Assembly (NCBI RefSeq): GCF_042186555.1
Contig: NC_133329.1
Span: 69,112,726-69,176,725, forward strand
DNA length: 64,000 bases
Reading direction: 5' to 3'
Source of the DNA: Aquarana catesbeiana
Lineage: Eukaryota > Chordata > Amphibia > Anura > Ranidae
Shown here piece after piece: positions 11,176-23,189 of the stretch. Numbering within the stretch: position 1 is the stretch's first letter; each line of letters opens with the position of its first letter. A program made the position numbers and the translations under genes. Under the pieces are notes generated by a model. The model saw only the letters and a program-made list of their open reading frames with translations. It made no database searches and was not told the origin of the DNA.

Positions 11176-11744
11176 GATCTAATGCTATAGGAATGGCATT
11201 GTAAACTGACTATATGGCCAAGTCCAATATCTTCTCTAAAAGGTGATATCACTCTACAAACAATTATGATCATTTACTCACACACTAGTCCTGTATATAC
11301 TACAGCTAAAACTTGTAAAAGTGAGTCACATCTCAGAGCTGAAATTACACACGCATCTAATATGATCATTTGTGCCACGCCATAAGGACGGGGGACTCCG
11401 TGGTGAAAAAGGCATCTATAGCTAAGTATTTTAGTTATATTTTCTAATATTATTACATTTGTTATCTGTATCTGCCATTACTTAAATAAACGTTACACAT
11501 ATAAGTGTTTGTGTGATCTCTCTTTTGCACATCTCAAATAAACCCAAAAAATGTAAACTATCATATATCCGTGATAAAACACCTGGGAAGTCTTGGAGAG
11601 TTCATAACAGGATAGAATCTTACTAGCTTTAGGCCTACTTCAGAATCCTTTATTCAATATGAAGCTTTTGCCTTGTCTATGTGTTGGGACTGTGCTGGGC
11701 GTGGCTGCCTAGTGCAGCCCAGTTTGTCTAGTGTAAACCTGCCA
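11176..11744. other. No recognisable gene
   Basis: AT-rich sequence without coding signal or an identifiable element. Confidence 0.4.
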
Positions 11745-12085
11745 TAAGGCTCGGTTCACATCTATGCAGTTTGCGATTGGTGCATTCTACAGTGCATTTT
11801 GCTGTGCGTTTTTGCACACACGATTTTGAGTTTTGCTGGGTTTTTTGGGCCAATTTTCATTGCACTACATGCTCTTCTGCAGCTTCTCCATTGAAGTCTA
11901 TGGAACCAAAAAAGCAAAAAAAGCACCATTTTGTGTTTAAAAAAAGCCCCTGACCCTTTCTAAAAATGCAACGGCTGAAAAAAGCACAGGTGTGAACCTA
12001 TCCCATAGGAAACCATGTTAAGTGGACTGTAGTGCGTTTTTGCAAAAAGAACCAAAAAAACGTATAGATGGGACCCTGAATCTGA
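11745..12085. mobile_element. MITE-like repeat (GGTTCACA...TAGATGGGACC family)
   Basis: Begins with TAAGGCTCGGTTCACATCTATGC and ends with an inverted, diverged CGTATAGATGGGACCCTGA. The interior has repeated TGCGTTTTTGC-type motifs, like 54680-55326. Terminal symmetry plus internal palindromic words support a MITE. No ORF. Confidence 0.5.
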
Positions 12086-12129
12086 GTGTATCCTGGTCCT
12101 AATATTTCCAATTATTTGGCTTCATAGGC

Positions 12130-12866
12130 AGAATAAAGAGAATAAAGGGGATTGCTGATGGGGACACTGATGTAAGGGGACTGCTGATGGGGACATTGAT
12201 GTAAGGGGGCTGCTGATGGGGACATTGATGTAAGGGGGCTGCTGATGGGGACACTGATGTAAGGGGACTGCTGATGGGGACACTGATGTAAGGGGGCTGA
12301 TGATGGGGACACTGATGTAAGGGGACTGCTGATGGGGACACTGATGTAAGGGGACTGCTGATGGAGACACTGATGTAAGGGGACTGCTGATGGGGACACT
12401 GATGTAAGGGGGCTGCTGATGGGGACACTGATGTAAGGGAGCTGCTGATGGAGACACTGATGTAAGGGGGCTGATGATGGGGACACTTATGTAAGGGGAC
12501 TGCTAATGGGGACACTGATGTAAGGGGACTGCTGATGGGGACACTGATGTAAGGGGACTGCTGATGGGGACATTGATGTAAGGGGACTGCTGATGGGGAC
12601 ACTGATGTAAGCGGACTGCTGATGGGGACATTGATGTAAGGGGGCTGCTGATGGGGACACTGATGTAAGGGGGCTGCTGATGGGGACACTGATGTAAGGG
12701 GGCTGCTGATGGAGACACTGATGTAAGGGGACTGCTGATGGGGACACTAATGTAAGGGGACTGCTGATGGGGACACTGATGTAAGGGTGCTGCTGATGGA
12801 GACACTGATGTAAGGGGACTGCTGATGGGGACACTGATGTAAGGGGACTGCTGATGGGGACACTCA
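12130..12866. repeat. Minisatellite, 29-bp unit, about 24 copies
   Basis: The unit is of the type CTGATGTAAGGGGACTGCTG followed by ATGGGGACA. Variants differ mainly at ACT/GCT, GGGG/GGAG and ACT/ATT. Because 29 is not a multiple of 3 and the unit lacks stops on the minus strand, several overlapping minus-strand frames stay open for 100-196 codons (SPSAVPLHQCPHQQ-type). Those are repeat artefacts. Confidence 0.95.
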
Positions 12867-13718
12867 AAATTAAAGTGGGCCAGTCTGGATGAAGTCCAGG
12901 GCCAAATTTGTGTCCCAGTCCAGCCCTGTGCCTATGTAAACAAGGCAGATCATCGTTCTGTGAGAGGGGAATGTACTGATCCTGTGTTTCTGCTAAGCAG
13001 GAACATGGATCTTTAACTTTCCCCAGTCAAAGCACCTCCCCCACCCCATAGTTAGCAAGCACTCCCTAAGAACACATTTAACCCTTTGATTGCCCCCTGA
13101 TGTTAACCCCTTCCCTGTCAGTGTCATTAGTGCAGTGTCAGTGGATATTTTTTTCACTGATCACTGTATTGGTGTCACTGGTCCCCTAAAAGTGTGAAAG
13201 GGTCAGTTAGGTGTCTGATTTGTCTACTGCAATATCACAGTCCCCCTATAAGTCGCTAATCACCACCAAGTAAAAAAAAATAAAATAAAGAAAAAATATA
13301 GAAAAATATCCCTTAGTTTGTAGACGCGATAACTTTTTTACAAACCAATCAATACACATGTATTGATTTTTTTTTTTTTTTACTAAAAACATGTAGCAGA
13401 ATACATATTGGCCAAAATTGATGAAGAAATTAGATTTTTTTTTTTAAATGATTGCATATGTGTTATAGCAGAAAGTAAAAAATATTGTTTTGTTTTTTTC
13501 AAGATGTCTGTATTTTTTTGTTTATAGCGCAAATAAAAACCGCAGAGGTGACCAAATATGACCAAAAGAAAGCTCTACTTGTGGGAAAAAAATGACATAC
13601 ATTTTATTTGGGCACAGCGTCGCATGACCGCACAACTGTCAGTTAAAGTAACGCAGTGCCGTATCACAAAAAATGACCCGGTGAAGGGAAGCAAGTCTTC
13701 CGGAGCTGGAGTGGTTAA
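12867..13718. mobile_element. Truncated piggyBac-like element ending in TTAA
   Basis: The right end is TTAA at 13715-13718, preceded by GGAGCTGGAGTGG. The interior matches 9591-10573: the TTGATTGCCCCCTGATGTTAACC and CGCAGAGGTGACCAAAT blocks, and a T-rich stretch near 13363-13381. No left TTAA terminus was found; 12885-12927 resembles a separate transposon end (CCCAGTCCAGCCCTG). Confidence 0.55.
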
Positions 13719-14241
13719 ATACTAGCAGATTTTACCTGGTCTCAGCCTACAACAGTCCCTGTACAGCAGGGCTGGAGTGTGAGAGGAAGTACCAGCACAG
13801 GTAGCCAATCTGCTCATGTACTGACAAAATGCTGATAGGAGGAGAAATCAGAGTGACAGAGAGATGAACTCATGTTGCATCTCTTTACACTATCCAATCA
13901 CAGACTGCGGTGGATTCAGGATGACCTGGGCTCACAGAAAGTAGGTTATATTATGCTGTCCATACTGAATGAGGACATCTAGTGGCAGAAAAAAACTCCT
14001 GCATGGGACATTTCTGTATTGAACCTGGATATTGCAGCAAAATTGGTTTTGCCGTGTTGTCTTTTAATGGACTATTCATGTCAATTGTGTTATTTTCTGC
14101 TTTAACATTCCTTGCAACTACTGTATGGTCACAAAAGGACAGAAGGATCCAATGACTTGGAGCACTAGGATTGTGACTGCATGCAGTGTGTGCATTTATC
14201 TTATCATACAAACATAACCACTTTATTTATTGTCACTGCAG
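13719..14241 (+). other. Presumed intron sequence upstream of gene A V exon
   Basis: Mostly non-repetitive. A pyrimidine-biased tract ending TTGTCACTGCAG at 14241 is a good splice acceptor. I searched here and further upstream for a signal-peptide exon (ATG, hydrophobic run, phase-1 GT donor) like the one at 53209 and found none. Confidence 0.5.
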
Positions 14242-14568
14242 ATGCTGATGTAAAGATGACCGGACCTTCTACATATACAGCCACCCTCGGATCAAATGCT
14301 CACATTCCCTGCACATTCACATCGGATCAAAATCTCATGGATTCTCCACAGTTTGCAGTTTTTTGGTATTATAATGAATCAGTTATTCTAGGAACTGATG
14401 ATTCAGGGGGGTATAATACGTCCAAATATTCCATGGATAAGTACCAAGCTTTAAATGGCATTGCAAATCTGAGGATCTCTAACATATCTGTGGCAGATCG
14501 TGGAATCTACAAATGTTTAGTGAGCTATACACAATCCCAAGAGCAAACAATTACAGTGACCATTCAAG
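14242..14568 (+). CDS. Gene A, Ig V-type domain exon
   Basis: Exon of 327 bases, acceptor ACTGCAG and donor GTACGG, phase 1 at both ends as is standard for Ig-domain exons. It codes about 109 residues with V-set landmarks: first Cys in HIPCTF (residue 24), core Trp in VFWYY (residue 42), and second Cys in ADRGIYKC (residue 92), preceded by the D-x-G-x-Y-x-C signature. Three N-glycosylation sequons are present at NES (45), NTS (59) and NIS (81). It would be the membrane-distal domain of a cell-surface receptor or ligand. Together with the next exon it makes a V-C1 ectodomain, seen in B7-H6 (NCR3LG1)-like, tapasin-like and butyrophilin-like proteins. I cannot decide between these from the sequence alone. 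Confidence 0.88.
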
Positions 14569-14757
14569 GTACGGTATATTAGATGTGTCCACACATTAAA
14601 GAGGAACTTCACCCATGTTTAATATATAAGTGCATACTCCATGAGGAATGTGTAAACGTCATTATAGCTTACATATATTTGTTGTTATGTATTTTACATA
14701 TACATTGGAACTGACCTCATAATACTGGTTTTGTACTTTTTTTTATATATTTAACAG

Positions 14758-15060
14758 CTGTTCCGAAGATCACAGTTGTTAATGATGATGTCATGATAAA
14801 TAAAACGAGTTTCCTGTGCTGTGAAATCTCTGGATTCTACCCGGTGGACATTTACATCACATGGCTCCGGGATGGAGAGCCATTGGCCAATGTTCTAGAA
14901 GGAAAACTTCAAAACAATCCGGATGGGACATACAGTATAAACAGCTCGATAATACTAACATTCACTGAGGAGGACAGAAAGCGGAACTTCTCCTGCAGAG
15001 TCCACCATGTGTCTTTACCTACACCTCTGAATAAAGACCTTCAACTGTATATATATGGAG
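14758..15060 (+). CDS. Gene A, Ig C1-type domain exon
   Basis: Exon of 303 bases, 189 bases after the V exon, acceptor TTTAACAG and donor GTAATG, phase 1 at both ends. C1-set hallmarks are clear: CEISGFYPVDI with the first Cys (residue 22) and the SGFYP motif, TWLRDGEP with the core Trp (36), and FSCRVHHVSL with the second Cys (80), as in MHC, tapasin and B7-H6 membrane-proximal domains. Sequons occur at NKT (15), NSS (62) and NFS (77). A true C1 domain argues for an antigen-presentation or NK-ligand type family rather than a generic I-set adhesion protein. Confidence 0.9.
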
Positions 15061-16094
15061 GTAATGACGCTGTTAATTTTGCCTAAAGCAGCCTTTCTAA
15101 ACCTCCTTTTTTTTTAACATTAGAGGAACCCCTACAACAATCTTCAGGTCTTGAGGAACCCTTACTAAATCCAATTTATTCGGGGTCCATGGGAAAAATG
15201 TCCCTTACGATGTTGGTCAGTAGGAAGAATGCAACTATTACAGACAGCTTAAAAGATCATTGGTGTCATGCTGCTGGCTCTGCCAAGTGGTTTTGGCCCA
15301 AGAACTTTGGAGGCATCATCAGAGGGGAGATAAATCAACCACAGTTTGAGCAACATCCCTGGAGGAATCCTGGACAAGAATGGTTGGCCTAAGGCTGAGT
15401 TCACACTGCGAAGCGGCACGCAGCAGGGGGAAACCCACATCCAATTTGCATAAGTGTGAACCCAGCCTAAAGTGTCTTCCAGATTGGTGGTTACGCTACA
15501 TCTTGCAGTCTTGTCTTAAAGAGGCGCTCCAGTATCCCCCCAAAAAATTAAAAGTCAGTAGGTGCAAAAACTGTAGCTGCTAACTTTTATTATAAGGACG
15601 CTTATCTGTCCAGGGATCCAGCAATGTCCTCACCCAAGCCGATTCTTTAATCAGCTTCAGGTCCAGGTGCTGGCATCTTAGGTAAGGGAAACTGGCTGTG
15701 AAGCTTCATTCATACCTAGGCGTTTAGAATCGTGTGTGAAATGTGGGACACGATTGCGATACCATTACTTGTTAATGGAACCCCAATCGCGGTGCGATTT
15801 TGCCACGATTGTCTTGCGATAAATCGCGCTGCAATAGCCGCAAAATTGCAATGCGCAACGCTGTCACGCAAAAGAAGCTCCTTTTTGATCGACAAGCGTC
15901 ACGCGTTGCGATTTTGCCACGATTGCAGCGCAATTTATCGCAGGACAATCATGGCAAAATCACACCGTGATTGGGGTGCCATTAACAATAGCATTTCAAT
16001 CACGTCTTGCGTTTTGTCGCGATTCTGGGATCATGGGCAGAATCGCGGCCATTCCACCCGCGATTCCAAACACCTAGGTATGAATGGAGCCTTA
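15061..16094 (+). other. Start of gene A intron 2, with small MITEs
   Basis: 15391-15471 is a short MITE (AAGGCTGAGTTCACACT ... AGTGTGAACCCAGCCTAA). 15707-16092 is another: its ends CATTCATACCTAGG and CCTAGGTATGAATG are inverted, and its interior is CGAT-rich and palindromic. Between them there is no convincing coding sequence. Confidence 0.55.
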
Positions 16095-16551
16095 TGCCGG
16101 GTACACACGGTCGGACTTTTCATCTACAAAAGTCCGACGGACGCCGACGGACTAAAGCTGGCTGACAATCCGATCGTGTATGGGCTTCCCCGGACTTTCA
16201 GCGGACTTTTCCGGCCGCAAATCTGACGGACATTAGATTTGGAACATGCTTCAAATCTTTACGTCGTAACTACGCCGGACCCAGAAATCCGCTCGTCTGT
16301 GTGCTAGTCCGACGGACAAAAACCCACACTAGGGCAGCTATTGGCTACTGGCTATCAACTTCCTTATTTTAGTCCGGTGTACGTCATCACGTACGAATCC
16401 GTCGGACTTTCGTGTGATCGTATGTAGGCAAGTCCGTTCGTTAGAAAGTCTGCCGCAAGGCCGCCAAAAGTCCGCCAAAAGTCAGTCGAAAGTCTGACTT
16501 ACAGGCTGTCAGACTTTTGTAGCCGAAAAGTCTGACCGTGTGTACGCGGCA
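16095..16551. mobile_element. PIF/Harbinger-type MITE, flanked by TTA
   Basis: Begins TGCCGGGTACACACGGTCGG and ends GACCGTGTGTACGCGGCA, an inverted terminal repeat, with 3-bp duplications TTA at 16092-16094 and 16552-16554. Three-base TWA target duplications are characteristic of PIF/Harbinger. Internal motifs are GTCCGACGGAC-type. Confidence 0.75.
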
Positions 16552-16554
16552 TTA

Positions 16555-17203
16555 CTGTCTCCATTGCTTAGGGAGCATAAAAAAGAAAAAAAAAATCAAC
16601 AGGCCAGTGCTACTTGCAACAGATTCATAGGTAGGATGATGGTTTTCGAACAGCCATTCTCAACTAGGGTTCCTCTGGAGGTTGCTAGGGGACCTTGAGC
16701 TGTGGATGACTGACATCTGATTTGATGGTGCTTGCCAAGGACGTGCGGTGAGGTCAGTAGCTGGTGAGGCACTGGCTAGTATCAGAGCCAGATACACACA
16801 GGTTACATACTCCGCGATTGTTAGAGCGAGAGAAATAATTCTAGCACTAGACCTCTTCTGTAACTCTAAACATGTAACCTGTAAAAAAATTTAAAACGTC
16901 ACCTATGGAGATTTTTAAGTACTGAAGTTTGGCGCCATTCCACGTGTGTGCACAATTTTAAAGCTTCATCTTTCATATTATACAAATTTGGGATCTCTGG
17001 GACCCCGGGTCACTGAGCTACGACCCTTGAAGTCGATCTTTTATTTTTATTTATTTTTTTATGTTCATGGCTCTGCCTCACCTGAATGCACAACTCTGGT
17101 GCTTGCATAGTTCTGGGGCCAATGCCATTTGAAAGACCCGATGCTATGACACCTGTTATCTTTTTAGCTGTTTGTAAAAGGGACATTCTTCTTACTATCC
17201 ACC
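16555..17203. other. Intron sequence with a diverged repeat
   Basis: Includes 16880-16970, related to 7060-7150. No exon-like frame. Confidence 0.4.
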
Positions 17204-19375
17204 AATGTAAGGAGTATTCTTCCCACTGATCACCAATGTAAGGATCATTCTTCCCACTCATCACCAATGTAAGGATCATTCTTCCCACTGATCACCAATG
17301 TAAGGATCATTCTTCCCACTGATCACCAATGTAAGGGGAATTCTTCCCACTGATCACCAATTTAAGGGACATTCTTCCCACTGATCACCAATGTAAAGGA
17401 CATTCTTCTCACTGATCACCAATGTAAGGAGCATTCTTCCCATTGATCATCAATGTAAGGGACATTCTTCCCACTGATCACCAATGTAAGGGACATTCTT
17501 CCCACTGATCACCAATGTAAGGAACATTCTTCCCATTGATCACCAATGTAAGGAACATTCTTCCCACTGATCACCAATGTAAGGAACATTCTTCCCACTG
17601 ATCACCAATGTAAGGAACATTCTTCCCACTGACCACCAATGTAAGGGACATTCTTCCCACTGATCACCAATGTAAGGAACATTCTTCCCACTGACCACCA
17701 ACGTAAGGGACATTCTTCCCACTGACCACCAATGTAAGGGGAATTCTTCCCACTGATCACCAATGTAAGGAACATTCTTCCCACTGATCACCAATGTAAG
17801 GAACATTCTTCTCACTGATCACCAATGTAAGGAACATTCTTCTTACTGATCACCAATGTAAGGAGCATTCTTCCCACTGATCACCAATGTAAGGGGAATT
17901 CTTCTCACTGATCACCAATGTAAGGAGCATTCTTCCCACTGATCACCAATGTAAGGGACATTCTTCTCATTGATCACCAATGTAAGGCGAATTCTTCTCA
18001 CTGATCACCAATGTAAGGAACATTCTTCCCACTGATCACCAATGTAAGGAACATTCTTCTCACTGATCACCAATGTAAGGAACATTCTTCCCACTGATCA
18101 CCAATGTAAGGAACATTCTTCCCACTGACCACCAATGTAAGGAGCATTCTTCCCACTGATCACCAATGTAAGGGACATTCTTCTCATTGATCACCAATGT
18201 AAGGATCATTCTTCCCACTGATCACCAATGTAAGGGGAATTCTTCCCACTGATCACCAATTTAAGGGACATTCTTCCCACTGATCACCAATGTAAAGGAC
18301 ATTCTTCTCACTGATCACCAATGTAAGGAGCATTCTTCCCATTGATCACCAATGTAAGGGACATTCTTCCCACTGATCACCAATGTAAGGGACATTCTTC
18401 CCACTGATCACCAATGTAAGGAACATTCTTCCCATTGATCACCAATGTAAGGAACATTCTTCCCACTGATCACCAATGTAAGGAACATTCTTCCCACTGA
18501 TCACCAATGTAAGGAACATTCTTCCCACTGATCACCAATGTAAGGGACATTCTTCCCACTGATCACCAATGTAAGGAACATTCTTCCCACTGACCACCAA
18601 TGTAAGGGACATTCTTCCCACTGATCACCAATGTAAGGAACATTCTTCCCACTGACCACCAATGTAAGGGACATTCTTCCCACTGACCAGCAATGTAAGG
18701 GGAATTCTTCCCACTGATCACCAATGTAAGGAACATTCTTCCCACTGATCACCAATGTAAGGAACATTCTTCCCACTGTTCACCAATGTAAGGAGCATTC
18801 TTCCCACTGATCACCAATGTAAGGGGAATTCTTCTCACTGATCACCAATGTAAGGAGCATTCTTACCACTGATCACCAATGTAAGGGACATTCTTCTCAT
18901 TGATCACCAATGTAAGGCGAATTCTTCTCACTGATCACCAATGTAAGGAACATTCTTCCCACTGATCACCAATGCAAGGAACATTCTTCTCACTGATCAC
19001 CAATGTAAGGAACATTCTTCCCACTGACCACCAATGTAAGGAACATTCTTCTCATTGATCACCAATGTAAGGCGAATTCTTCTCACTGATCACCAATTTG
19101 AGGAACATTCTTCCCACTGATCACCAATGTAAAGAGTATTTTTCCAATTGACCACCAATGTAAGGGACATGTAAGGGACATTCTTCCCATTGACCACCAA
19201 AGTAAGGAGTATTCTTCCCACTGATCACCAAAGTAAGGAGTATTCTTCTCATTGACCACCAACATAAGAAGCATTCTTCCCACTGACAACCAATGTAAGA
19301 TACATTCTTCCCACTGACCACCAATGTAAGGGACATTTTTCCCAATGACCACCAATGTTCGGTCCGTTCTTCCCA
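17204..19375. repeat. Minisatellite, 31-bp unit, about 70 copies, with higher-order duplication
   Basis: The unit is AAGGAACATTCTTCCCACTG followed by ATCACCAATGT, varying at GGAAC/GGGAC/GGAGC/GGGGAA and CCC/CTC. Variant order repeats once: 17361 and 18260 start the same variant run (offset 899 = 29 units), while the runs at 17540 and 18501 are offset by 961 (31 units). A block of about 30 units was therefore duplicated, with a two-unit length change. The last 8 units are diverged. It lies in intron 2 of gene A. Minus-strand frames of the GRMFLTLVISGKN type are artefacts. Confidence 0.95.
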
Positions 19376-20695
19376 CTAAAGCCCAATAAACTGATTTTAG
19401 CAGAGGCTCCCATAGACCTGAAAACGATTTTAAGGGTTCCTCTGCGGTAAAAGGGTTATCTTCTTGCTGCCCACGCAATGTATAAGTGCAGCAGCAAAGA
19501 GTGTGGCCCATAACACCCACACAGCAGACATATATATCCATGGTTAGCCAATGTTTCTGTGCTCAGAGCGCACTCACTACACACTCCCAGCACAGAGACC
19601 GAGCTGTCATGGACAGTTCCTGGTCTCTAGGAATGTTCAGGAACCAGTAGGACAGGCCCTCAATCATGTGACCATTGTGATAGCCAATCACAGTGGTCAC
19701 GTGATTAGGCAGCCAGTCTAGGATTGCCACCTGTCCAGGATTCACCCGGACAGTTCGGTTTTGGAATCATGCGTTTGGGTTTCAGACTGCCTGAAACCCA
19801 GACAGCAGGGTTGCTGGCTGCAGTTGTCTAAGCTGAGAGTGTCTGTTATGCCGCGAGGAAAAAAAGTCCGCTGGAGCCCACACACGGTCAAATTGTCAGA
19901 CGGAGTCCGGTCCGTTGAAAAGTCAGCTCGTGTGTACGCGGCATAACTCTTTCACAGCGCCTAAAGCCAACACTAACAAACCCCCCCCAACACACATACA
20001 GATGGGAGAGGAGAGAGGGCTCAATCTGCACCTCTTCCTCCTGCCCCACCCCTCTGTGTCTGCCCACACTCCAAATTCCCAGCCCCAACTTCCCTTTTCT
20101 TAGGCATAGCGCCGGGGATTGAAATCCAGCAGCCTCAGATACATCTGGATAAGAGGTGCTGACTGTCAAGGGGTGAGTGAGCTCACCATCCATCCCTGTC
20201 TGTGACTGAAGTCTCCCCTTTTCTCTCCTGCCTCTGAGTAGGTACACTAAGGCAAATCAGGGTTCCAAGAGCACCCCTTACATCAGAGTTCCCCTTTACA
20301 CCAGAGGCCACAGTGTTTCCCCTTACATCAGATTCATCTCTGTACATCAGAGTTCTCAGTGTTCCCCCATAAATCAGGGTTCCCAGAGGATTCCTTATGT
20401 TAGAGTCCCCAGAGTTCTCCCTTACATCAGAGTCTGCAGAGTCCCCCCTTATAGTGAAAGGGAACTCTGCGAGTTCAGATGTAAAAGGGGAACTCTGTGG
20501 ACTCTGATGTAAAGGGGGACTCTTGTTATTAACTTCATATGATTAGAAATGTTATTTAATAGCAAAATATATGTATAGTTTATACTATAAAAAAAATGCT
20601 GTGCGCTGCTAAAGTGTTCGGGTTTGACTTGAAGAAAAGGTGGTAACCCTAAGCCCGTCCCTTACCGGAGCCATAAAAACTGACTAAGGGCCCTT
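19376..20695. other. Intron 2 sequence, mixed small repeats
   Basis: Contains a compact 95-bp PIF/Harbinger-like copy (annotated separately). 20270-20520 carries a loose tandem of GTTCCCCTTACATCAGAGT-type units. Short frames have no domains. Confidence 0.45.
19849..19943. mobile_element. Short PIF/Harbinger-type MITE
   Basis: Left end TGCCGCGAGG, right end CGTGTGTACGCGGCA; flanked by TTA (19846-19848) and TAA (19944-19946). The interior has AGTCCGCTGG and GTCCGGTCCGTTG motifs. It looks like an internally deleted copy of the 16095-16551 family. Confidence 0.6.
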
Positions 20696-21110
20696 TCACA
20701 CTGGGGTGGTTTGCAGGCGCTATTGCGCTATTAATAGCACCTGCAAACCGACCCGAAAGTGCCGCTGCTTTCATTCCAGTGTGAAAGCCCCGAGGGCTTT
20801 CACACTGGAGCAGTGCGCTTGCAGGACGGTAAAAAAAGTCCTGCCAGCAGCATCTTCGGAGCGGTGAAGGAGCGGAGTATACACCGCTCCTTTACCGCTC
20901 CTGCCCATTGAAATCAATGGGACGGCGCGGCTATACCGCCGGCAAAGCGCCTCTGCAGAGACGCTTTGCGCAGGTATTTAACCCTTTCTCGGCCGCTAGC
21001 GGGGGGTAAAACCGCCCCGCTAGCGACCGAATACCGACGGTAAAACGCCACTAATAATAGCGGCGTTTTACCGCCGACGCCGCCCCCCGCCCCAGCGTGA
21101 AAGGGCTCTT
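20696..21110. mobile_element. Palindromic MITE (CCCTTTCACACTGGGG family)
   Basis: The ends AAGGGCCCTTTCACACTGGGG and GCCCCAGCGTGAAAGGGCTCTT are inverted. The interior has the inverted GGTAAAACGCC/GGCGTTTTACC and GAGCGG/CCGCTC words. A second copy is at 22058. The target duplication is not clear, so superfamily is left open. Confidence 0.65.
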
Positions 21111-21341
21111 AAAGGGACACTGGGGCAAGGTGGAGAGGGATTAACAAAGGTTGTTGTGGAACTATTTTTATGACTTTAACCTCTCTGGGACAAATGAGAG
21201 AATTGTACATTACAGTATTCACAGAATGTGGCTGCTCTTCATTTCTCTCTTTGTTTTTCCTGCTTATCTGCGTCATTTATTGTGTGGTTAAAGAAAACAA
21301 CTTGAAGTTTAATTTACAGGTAAACATTGTTCTTTCTGCAG

Positions 21342-21482
21342 ATGAAAAGATGTCCAATGACTATGACGATAAAGTTGTAACTATTATTCTTGGCTGCTTA
21401 TTTGGGCTGTCGGTATTAGCCATAATCATTTGTTGTCTTTTGTGGAAATATGATCACAATATGCTGAAAAAACAAATACAAG
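21342..21482 (+). CDS. Gene A, transmembrane exon
   Basis: Exon of 141 bases, acceptor TTTCTGCAG and donor GTAGGA, phase 1 on both sides, so it joins in frame with the C1 exon 6.28 kb upstream. It codes an acidic juxtamembrane stretch (DEKMSNDYDDK), a hydrophobic span of about 22 residues (VVTIILGCLFGLSVLAIIICCLL), then a basic/polar start of the cytoplasmic side (WKYDHNMLKKQIQ). This is a type I membrane anchor. There is no charged residue inside the span, so pairing with an ITAM adaptor is not suggested. Confidence 0.85.
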
Positions 21483-22057
21483 GTAGGAAGCTACATCTCA
21501 AATAACTCAACTGTTTTGTCTTTGAAACCAAATATCACATGACTAAGGCTGCACCTGTTTCATTCGATCAGTAGCTTGCATTGATTAAATATTACATTTC
21601 TGCAGAAACTTTTTTTTTTTGTTCATCAAAATAAAATAAAATCAGTAAATGTGATTATTTTGGTGGCTGGGGGAAGGTAAAGAAGGTATTCTGTATTACC
21701 GAGGTGACAAATGCACATACACAACTGTGAGTCGGCTCAAGAAGAGGTTGGAAGAGTTCAGAAGATCCACTATTCCTGGCCAAGACAAATAAAACACATA
21801 TAAATCAGCCAGGCACAGGTTTCAGCATCAGCAACTTATGAATGGATCACTATGAAAGAACCCAAAGAAGAAGGGAGCACGGCCTGTGCAGGAGATTGGC
21901 TGCTTGCCGCTGAACGGAGGGGGAGACAAGCGGGGCTTCGATCCCCCGCATCGCTGGACCCTGGGACAGGTAAGTGTCCAATTAATAGTCAGCAGCTGCA
22001 GTATTTGTAACTACTGACTTTTATTCTTTATTTTTTTTTGACTGGACCTCCTCTTTA
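21483..22057 (+). other. Intron 3 sequence
   Basis: 21690-21860 resembles a decayed transposon coding fragment (GAGGTTGGAAGAGTTCAGAAG), but I could not identify the family. Otherwise nothing found. Confidence 0.35.
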
Positions 22058-22333
22058 AGACCCCTTTCACACTGGGGCGTTTTACAGGCTCTATAGCGTT
22101 AAAAATAGCGTGCAAACCGCCCCTAAACAGCTGCTCCATTCACCCGAGGGCTTTCACACTGGAGCGTTGCGCTGGCAGGGCATCAGAAAAAGTCCTGCCA
22201 GCAGCTTCTTTGGAGCGGTGAACTCACCGCTCCTCCACCGCTGCTCCCCATTGAAATCAATGGGGCTGCGTCGCGATACCGCCGGCAAAACGGCGCTCCA
22301 GCTGCGTTTTGCAGGCGGATTTGACCCCATTTC
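22058..22333. mobile_element. Left half of CCCTTTCACACTGGGG MITE
   Basis: Starts ACCCCTTTCACACTGGGGCG and follows the copy at 20696-21110 through GAGGGCTTTCACACTGGAGC and TTGAAATCAATGGG. It is cut near 22330, where the 54-bp tandem array begins; no clear right terminus follows. Confidence 0.6.
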
Positions 22334-22960
22334 CATAACACCAACATGAACCCTTCCCATAACTCCAACCCTAAAACTAACCCCATCCGTAACACCAACA
22401 TGAACCCTTCCCATAACTCCAACCCTAACACTAACCCCATCCGTAACACTAACATGAACCCTTCCCATAATTCCAACCATAACACTAACCCCATCCATAA
22501 CACTAACATGAACCCTTCCCATAGTTCCAACCATAACACTAACCCCATCCGTAAAACTAACATGAACCCTTCCCATAATTCCAACCATAACACTAACCCC
22601 ATCCGTAACACTAACATGAACCCTTCCCATAATTCCAACCATAACACTAACCCCATCCGTAACACTAACATGAACCCTTCCCATAATTCCAACCATAACA
22701 CTAACCCCATCTGTAACACTAACATGAACCCTTACCATAATTCCAACCATAACACTAACCCCATCCATAACACCAACATGAACCCTTCCCATAACTCCAA
22801 CCCTAACCCCATGTGTAACCCTAACATCTCCAGAACTGTAATCCTAACCCCGCCTTTAACTACAAACCTAACACTAACCCCATATGTTAGCCACCAACAT
22901 GAACCCTTCTTATATCTCCAATACTAACACTAACCCCATCCATAACACCAACATGAAACT
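22334..22960. repeat. Minisatellite, 54-bp unit, about 10 copies
   Basis: The unit includes AACATGAACCCTTCCCATAA and CCAACCCTAACACTAACCCC. Being 18 codons long and stop-free, it reads open on both strands (MNPSHNSN... on plus, GRVHVSVTDGVSVMVG... on minus). The G-rich strand has GGGGTTAGTGTTAGGGTTGG runs resembling degenerate telomeric repeats. Copies decay toward the right end (22800-22960). Confidence 0.9.
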
Positions 22961-23189
22961 TTCCCATAACTCTAACCCTAATCCCACGAGTAACCTAACA
23001 TTAACCATCTCTATAATTCTAATTCCAACATTAACCTTCCCCATGACTCTAATGTTAAATTAACTCAAAAGTAAGGCCCTCTAAACTCTACTGTGAACAC
23101 AGCACTGACCGTTTACCGTCTATAACATCCTCTGTCTGCAAATCAGTCTGCTTAGGGGTGCTTTCGAGTCCATTTAGCATTCTGCCATT

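Noticed and set aside
12099..12867. Minus-strand SPSAVPLHQCPHQQ repeat protein
   Set aside because: A 29-bp minisatellite without stops gives the same peptide motifs in several frames.
17204..19375. CRISPR-like array (regular repeats)
   Set aside because: No spacers: the units are head-to-tail, and the locus is vertebrate.
22154..22927. Paired sense/antisense repeat proteins in the 54-bp array
   Set aside because: The unit is a multiple of 3 and stop-free on both strands; flanks are MITE and decayed repeat, with no gene signals.
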